A stretch of DNA of 30,156 nucleotides from Moraxellaceae bacterium UBA2477. GTDB lineage: Bacteria > Pseudomonadota > Gammaproteobacteria > Pseudomonadales > Moraxellaceae. Below are positions 26,738 to 30,156 of this stretch, in pieces. Within the stretch, counting starts at the first letter, position 1, and every line of letters starts with the position of its first letter. The DNA lies in assembly GCA_002342025.1 (NCBI GenBank), contig DDPD01000012.1, forward strand, positions 9,838 through 39,993. Direction: 5' to 3'. Below the pieces are notes generated by a model, which did no database searches, was not told where the DNA came from, and was given only the letters and a program-made list of their open reading frames with translations. A program made the translations under genes and the position numbers.

Positions 26738-26784
26738 TTATCCAATTACTTGTCCACGAAGTTATCCACAGGAATTGGGGATAA
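26738..26784. other. Cluster of four DnaA-box-like nonamers
   Basis: Compared with TTATCCACA, the copies are TTATCCAAT at 26738-26746 (7/9), TTGTCCACG at 26750-26758 (7/9), a perfect TTATCCACA at 26762-26770, and on the other strand TTATCCCCA at 26776-26784 (8/9). Start positions step by 12, 12 and 14 bases. The cluster sits in the only long non-coding stretch of the window (26525-26856). It may be a DnaA titration or regulatory site, or part of a replication origin. No dnaA, dnaN, rpmH, gidA or parAB gene is in the window, so an origin cannot be claimed. Confidence 0.5.
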
Positions 26785-26808
26785 CTTATAGGGCTGATTG
26801 CTCGCCAT

Positions 26809-26831
26809 AAAAAAGGCCTCTGACGAGGCCT
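26809..26831 (-). terminator. Rho-independent terminator of the beta-propeller operon
   Basis: The stem AGGCCTC (26814-26820) pairs with GAGGCCT (26825-26831) around a TGAC loop. On the minus strand it is followed by six U, encoded by A at 26809-26814. It lies 25 bases after the stop of the SMP-30-like gene, so it ends the minus-strand operon. The bases between here and 26785 show nothing else recognisable. Confidence 0.88.
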
Positions 26832-26856
26832 GTTTGGTAGGTAGGGCGAGTGGAAA

Positions 26857-27933
26857 TCAAGGTGTTAGTTTGATTTTTCCGATACTTCTCTCAGTAAAAG
26901 AACCAATGTAGAGGGTATCGCCAACCTGACGTACACTGGTGATAGGGGAGTAGTTTCCAGGCCCACTGTCTTGCAAGTTAGCTACGATGCCGCCCTCCGT
27001 ATCTAAGCCTAAGATCATTGCTCGGTGCTCAATTAACTTAGGGATGATGCGCAGGGCCCGTGCGAAAACTTTGCGCATAAAGGGCTTATCGGCAAATACG
27101 TCCAAGAAATAGTTTCTGGGCGTGTAAATGGCGAGCCAGAAACGATCTTGATCATTAAAGGTGATGTTGTCTGGAAGACCTGGTAAGTTGTCACGAAAGA
27201 TATCTTGGCGCCCAGCTTTAGGGCCTTTGAGCCAAAGCCTGCTAATGCGATAGGCCCCGGTTTCCGCGACTAAAACATAGTCTTCGTTTGGTCCAAGGGC
27301 GACACCATTGGCGAACTCTAAACCGTTTAAAAGTGTTTTGGTTTCTCCACTGTGAAAGTCGTAAACCAAAAGGCGGCCATCTCCACGATGCTCCATCACA
27401 GCTTCGCCATCTTGGCCGTAATGCCAGCGGATAGAAGCGTCACTAAAATAGGCATACTGGCCATCGGCCGAAATATCGACATCATCAGCAAAGCCAAACG
27501 GGATGCCGTCCGCGCCCGTGGTGAGTACTTGTACCTCGCTGTCACTCACATTCAGAGCTAAAAGCCCTTTAACGCCATCCGCAATGATGAGGCGACCGTC
27601 TGGGTGCCAGGCTAGACCCAACGGTCGTCCGCCAGTATTCACCAAGGTTTCTAACGATGTGCCCTCAGCATTAATGCGCACAATACGACCATCTTGCAGT
27701 CCTGTGATGGTGCGATTTTGAGCGTCTTTTAATACTGCCTCTGGGCCGTAGAGTTCGAGTTTACTGCCGATACGCTCAATACCCGCTAAAAGATTGTTCT
27801 CTTTGAACTCACCCTCACTCAGTGAGGGTGCAGGGGGAGGCGTCCAGCTCACAGGTTCGATAGGAGTTGGCGCAAACAGCAGATAACCGGCGACTACGGC
27901 TAAGGTGAGTCCAGCCCAGTAACGCTTTTTCAA
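26857..27933 (-). CDS. SMP-30/gluconolactonase/strictosidine-synthase-like beta-propeller protein
   Basis: A 358-residue protein with an N-terminal signal anchor (basic MKKRYWAG then a hydrophobic stretch at about residues 8-20), so it is probably held in the inner membrane facing the periplasm. The rest is a six-bladed propeller with repeated blade motifs: GPEAVLKD, GRIVRIN, RPLGLAWHPDGRLIIAD, FADDVDISADGQYAYFSDAS, FANGVALGPNEDYVLVAETGAYRI and LPGLPDNITFNDQDRFWLA. This order is that of strictosidine-synthase-like and APMAP-type arylesterase/lactonase proteins. The only plausible start is TTG at 27933, one base after the preceding stop, with AGGGGG 5 bases upstream; translation is likely coupled. 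It is the last gene before the terminator. It may be a lactonase or esterase; the substrate is unknown. Confidence 0.8.
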   Translation of the reverse strand: MKKRYWAGLTLAVVAGYLLFAPTPIEPVSWTPPPAPSLSEGEFKENNLLAGIERIGSKLELYGPEAVLKDAQNRTITGLQDGRIVRINAEGTSLETLVNTGGRPLGLAWHPDGRLIIADGVKGLLALNVSDSEVQVLTTGADGIPFGFADDVDISADGQYAYFSDASIRWHYGQDGEAVMEHRGDGRLLVYDFHSGETKTLLNGLEFANGVALGPNEDYVLVAETGAYRISRLWLKGPKAGRQDIFRDNLPGLPDNITFNDQDRFWLAIYTPRNYFLDVFADKPFMRKVFARALRIIPKLIEHRAMILGLDTEGGIVANLQDSGPGNYSPITSVRQVGDTLYIGSFTERSIGKIKLTP

Positions 27934-27934
27934 A

Positions 27935-28684
27935 TTAGCCCCCTAGTTTAGCTACCCAAGGTAGCGGTAAATGTTGCATAAAAAAGCCAATCAGTGTCCA
28001 AGGGTGCTTAGGCACACAGACGCTGGCGGGTTCACGATTAATGGCTTTCACCAGCGCGCGAGCGCCCACTTCAGCACTGACCTCGAACGGCAGCTTACCA
28101 GCACCTTCGTTTAATTCCGTTCGAATATAACCCGGAAATAGAGTGGTGACTTTTATCGGAGTGTTAAGCAACTCGGCTCGGATACCTTCACTGAGTAACG
28201 CTAGGCCGGCTTTAGACGCGGCATACGTGGTGAGGTGCTTTGGTAGTCCGCGTTTGGCACTCATGGAAGAAACGGTGACCAAATGCCCCGAATTTTGCCG
28301 GCGGAAGATGCCGACGGCGGCCTCACATTGAGCGAGCGCGGCCACAAAGTTGGTTTCAGCGGTTTGCCGGTTAATCTCAAAGTGCCCTTTGCCGATTCGT
28401 CTTCCGTTGCCGATACCGGCATTCACGATCACACGGTCGAGAGTTCCGAACTCTGCTGCAAAAGCTTCGAAGACGTCGAAGACTTGCGCGTAGTCGGTGA
28501 CATCCAACGCACGGACGGAGACGCGAACGCCATGTGCGCTTTGCAGTTCTTCGCGCAGCGCCTCAAGGCGTTCAGTGCGGCGTGCGCACAATGCCAAGTC
28601 GTGGCCTTGGGCGGCAAATTCGCGAGCCATGCCGGCGCCAATGCCGGAGCTGGCACCGGTGATTAAGATGGTTTTACGTTTCAT
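27935..28684 (-). CDS. Short-chain dehydrogenase/reductase
   Basis: A 249-residue classical SDR. The cofactor motif TGASSGIG is at 9-16, NAG at 88-90, the catalytic Ser at about 139-140, and Tyr154 and Lys158 form YxxxK. CARRTERL after the second strand, with arginines, suggests NADP(H) preference, an inference from family rules. A hydrophobic C-terminus (LIGFFMQHLPLPWVAKLGG) may attach it to the membrane. The gene is third in the minus-strand run, 25 bases after the histidine-phosphatase gene, with only one base between its stop and the TTG start of the propeller gene. The substrate is unknown; the neighbours suggest a hydroxyacyl or alcohol compound. Confidence 0.88.
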   Translation of the reverse strand: MKRKTILITGASSGIGAGMAREFAAQGHDLALCARRTERLEALREELQSAHGVRVSVRALDVTDYAQVFDVFEAFAAEFGTLDRVIVNAGIGNGRRIGKGHFEINRQTAETNFVAALAQCEAAVGIFRRQNSGHLVTVSSMSAKRGLPKHLTTYAASKAGLALLSEGIRAELLNTPIKVTTLFPGYIRTELNEGAGKLPFEVSAEVGARALVKAINREPASVCVPKHPWTLIGFFMQHLPLPWVAKLGG

Positions 28685-28709
28685 GGCTGCAGCATCCGTA
28701 AGCGAAAAA

Positions 28710-29402
28710 TTAGCGATAGGTCAGTAGGTCGCGATGGCGACCACTGAAATGACTGTGTTCATTGAGGCTGATCAGGTTGCGATGCGTGCTGCCCTGACTA
28801 ATACGACTAAGGCCGGCATTGGCGAGCGTTAGATTGACGCGGAACGTGGCGTCGTCGTTGAGGCCAAGCAGGCCTTGGCTGATCACCGAGATACAGCCGC
28901 CAGAGGTAAACACCAGTGCGCGACCACGCTTAGGCAGGGCGCTCAGCGCTTCGTCAAGTGCTGCACGGGAACGCTGTTGGAAGTGTTGCCAAGATTCGTC
29001 GTAATCAGTGTCGTGAGCGCCGCCGACCCAACGCGCAATTGCTTGCCGGAACATCTGGCCGAACAGCTCGCCGGGGTTAGCGTGTTTCGCCATCTCGGCT
29101 ACCAGCCAGTCGCGGTCACGGTAGCGCGGTTCGTAGCGCTCGATGACTTGTTCGTGATTAAACTCATTGAAGCCTGGCAGTACCTGCAAGGGCAGGTCCA
29201 CGCCCGCCGCATCCAAGCAAGCCTCCGCCGTTTGCCGATGGCGCTTCATGGCACCAATAAAGACGGTATCCACGGGTTCTTCACGTTCACGCAGCACCGT
29301 GCCGAGGTGGCGTGCCTGTTCGTAGCCTAGCTCCGACAGCTGGTCATAGTCTGCTTTGCCAAAAGAAGCTTGGCCGTGACGAATCAGGGTAATGGCGGCC
29401 AT
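28710..29402 (-). CDS. Histidine-phosphatase-fold (phosphoglycerate mutase-like) protein with substituted second His
   Basis: A 230-residue member of the histidine phosphatase superfamily. The nucleophile motif LIRHGQA places His9 in RHG, Arg56 follows in MKRHRQTAE, and Glu80 lies in GFNEFNHE, the usual acid position. The second catalytic histidine, normally in a V-S-H-G-G motif, is replaced: here the sequence is VFTSGGCISV (TSGG at 166-169). The family has subgroups with this change, so it may be a specialised or weakly active enzyme rather than a pseudoenzyme. I start at the ATG at 29402, two bases after the upstream stop, where the conserved strand begins; the longer frame from 29459 overlaps the kinase gene. 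It sits between an APH-like kinase and an SDR, suggesting a phosphorylated small-molecule substrate. Confidence 0.85.
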   Translation of the reverse strand: MAAITLIRHGQASFGKADYDQLSELGYEQARHLGTVLREREEPVDTVFIGAMKRHRQTAEACLDAAGVDLPLQVLPGFNEFNHEQVIERYEPRYRDRDWLVAEMAKHANPGELFGQMFRQAIARWVGGAHDTDYDESWQHFQQRSRAALDEALSALPKRGRALVFTSGGCISVISQGLLGLNDDATFRVNLTLANAGLSRISQGSTHRNLISLNEHSHFSGRHRDLLTYR

Positions 29403-29404
29403 GG

Positions 29405-30156
29405 TCAGTGGGCTCCTTGTTTGGCAGCACGTTGGTCTGCGGCAATGACTTGCCGGCAACGACGCCAGATGGCCCAGTTGATGATCCAGAAGTTCTTAAA
29501 GGCGGGATTGTCGGTCTGCTTGTGGTGATAGCGGTAGTAAATTTGCTGCAAAATGGCCGCGACGCGGAACAGGCCAAAGACCTCGTAAAACGCCCAGTGC
29601 TGAATGCTTACGCCGGTTTTCTCTTGGTAATAAGCCACCACTTCGTTGCGCGTCAGCATGCCTTTCAGGTGGGTTGGTTGGCGACGTGTTTGCCGCAGAA
29701 TGCGGTTGTCGTCGGCTTGAATCCAGTAGGCCAGCACATTGCCCAGCTCCATCAACGGGTCGCCGAGCGTCGCCATTTCCCAGTCCAGCACGCCAATCAC
29801 GCGTGAGGGCTCATTGGCATCCAGCACCACATTGTCGAAGCGCCAGTCGTTGTGCACCACGCAGGTCGCCGAATCTTCCGGCGTATGCTGCTTCAGCCAG
29901 GCGCGGATGTCGGTGTAGCGCGGCACATTCCAGGTCTGCGCCTTCTCGTAGCGATCGCTCCAGCCATCCACCTGGCGCTTACAGAAGCCGCTGCCCTTAC
30001 CCAGCCGCTCTAAACCTGCCGCGCGCACATCGACTTGGTGCAAGGCGATCAGTTGATCCAGTGTGTTGGTGCAGAGTTGACGTACTTCTGCCTCGCTTAA
30101 AGTCAGTTCTTTCGGCAGATTGGCGCGCGGAATAATGCCTTCGATGCGGCGCATGA
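29405..30156 (-). CDS. APH-family (aminoglycoside-phosphotransferase-like) small-molecule kinase, N-terminus outside window
   Basis: About 250 C-terminal residues of a protein-kinase-like small-molecule kinase are present. Visible motifs are the catalytic loop VVHNDWRFDNVVLD (catalytic Asp and metal-binding Asn) and the metal-binding GVLDWEMATLGDPLMELG, followed by the helical C-lobe. The Met at 30154 is in the middle of a conserved strand (MRRIEGIIPR), so the real start lies upstream of the window; full-length relatives are about 340-360 residues. This pattern is that of the ACAD10/ACAD11-type phosphotransferases, which include LvaA-like kinases acting on 4-hydroxyacyl-CoA, rather than aminoglycoside-resistance enzymes. 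That placement is from memory of the motifs, not a search. It is followed two bases later by the phosphatase-fold gene. Confidence 0.85.
   Translation of the reverse strand, partial: MRRIEGIIPRANLPKELTLSEAEVRQLCTNTLDQLIALHQVDVRAAGLERLGKGSGFCKRQVDGWSDRYEKAQTWNVPRYTDIRAWLKQHTPEDSATCVVHNDWRFDNVVLDANEPSRVIGVLDWEMATLGDPLMELGNVLAYWIQADDNRILRQTRRQPTHLKGMLTRNEVVAYYQEKTGVSIQHWAFYEVFGLFRVAAILQQIYYRYHHKQTDNPAFKNFWIINWAIWRRCRQVIAADQRAAKQGAH

Overview
The window looks like the chromosome of a Gammaproteobacterium. It has a dense gene layout, GC-rich coding sequence, a complete recC-recB-recD operon, uvrB, a DUF2970 protein, an ovothiol synthase, and a P450 hydroxylase module of the CYP153 type known from hydrocarbon-degrading marine gammaproteobacteria. 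I cannot name the genus. No rRNA, tRNA, insertion sequence, prophage or CRISPR array is visible.

Layout. Positions 1-731 (-) hold a partial DUF445 membrane protein. Next come a short-chain dehydrogenase (-) and a divergent, unusually long GST-like protein (+). Positions 2937-6523 (-) form a compact operon of a DUF2970 membrane peptide, ovoA, and a PLP-dependent lyase that overlaps the ovoA stop codon and is very probably ovoB; together these would make ovothiol. Positions 6634-16111 (+) are recC-recB-recD, joined by ATGA overlaps. A stand-alone FabH-like ketoacyl synthase follows and overlaps the convergent next operon tail to tail.

Positions 17214-21046 (-) are a monooxygenase operon. In transcription order it encodes a 2Fe-2S ferredoxin, a CYP153-type P450, a membrane di-iron desaturase/hydroxylase-family enzyme and an FAD ferredoxin reductase. 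A divergent AraC-family regulator (+) lies upstream. A strong two-way terminator separates that regulator from a class-I aminotransferase (-). A metallo-beta-lactamase-fold hydrolase (-) and the divergent uvrB (+) come next.

The only long non-coding stretch is 26525-26856. It holds the uvrB terminator, a 50-base A/T-rich tract, four DnaA-box-like nonamers at near-regular 12-14 base steps, and the terminator of the last operon. That operon (26857-30156, -) encodes an APH-like kinase cut by the window edge, a histidine-phosphatase-fold protein with a substituted catalytic position, a short-chain dehydrogenase, and an SMP-30/strictosidine-synthase-like beta-propeller started from a coupled TTG codon.

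The most interesting points are the ovoA-ovoB pair, the P450 operon with a second oxygen-activating enzyme embedded in it, the origin-like DnaA-box cluster next to uvrB, and the kinase/phosphatase-fold/dehydrogenase operon that may act on hydroxy-acyl compounds.
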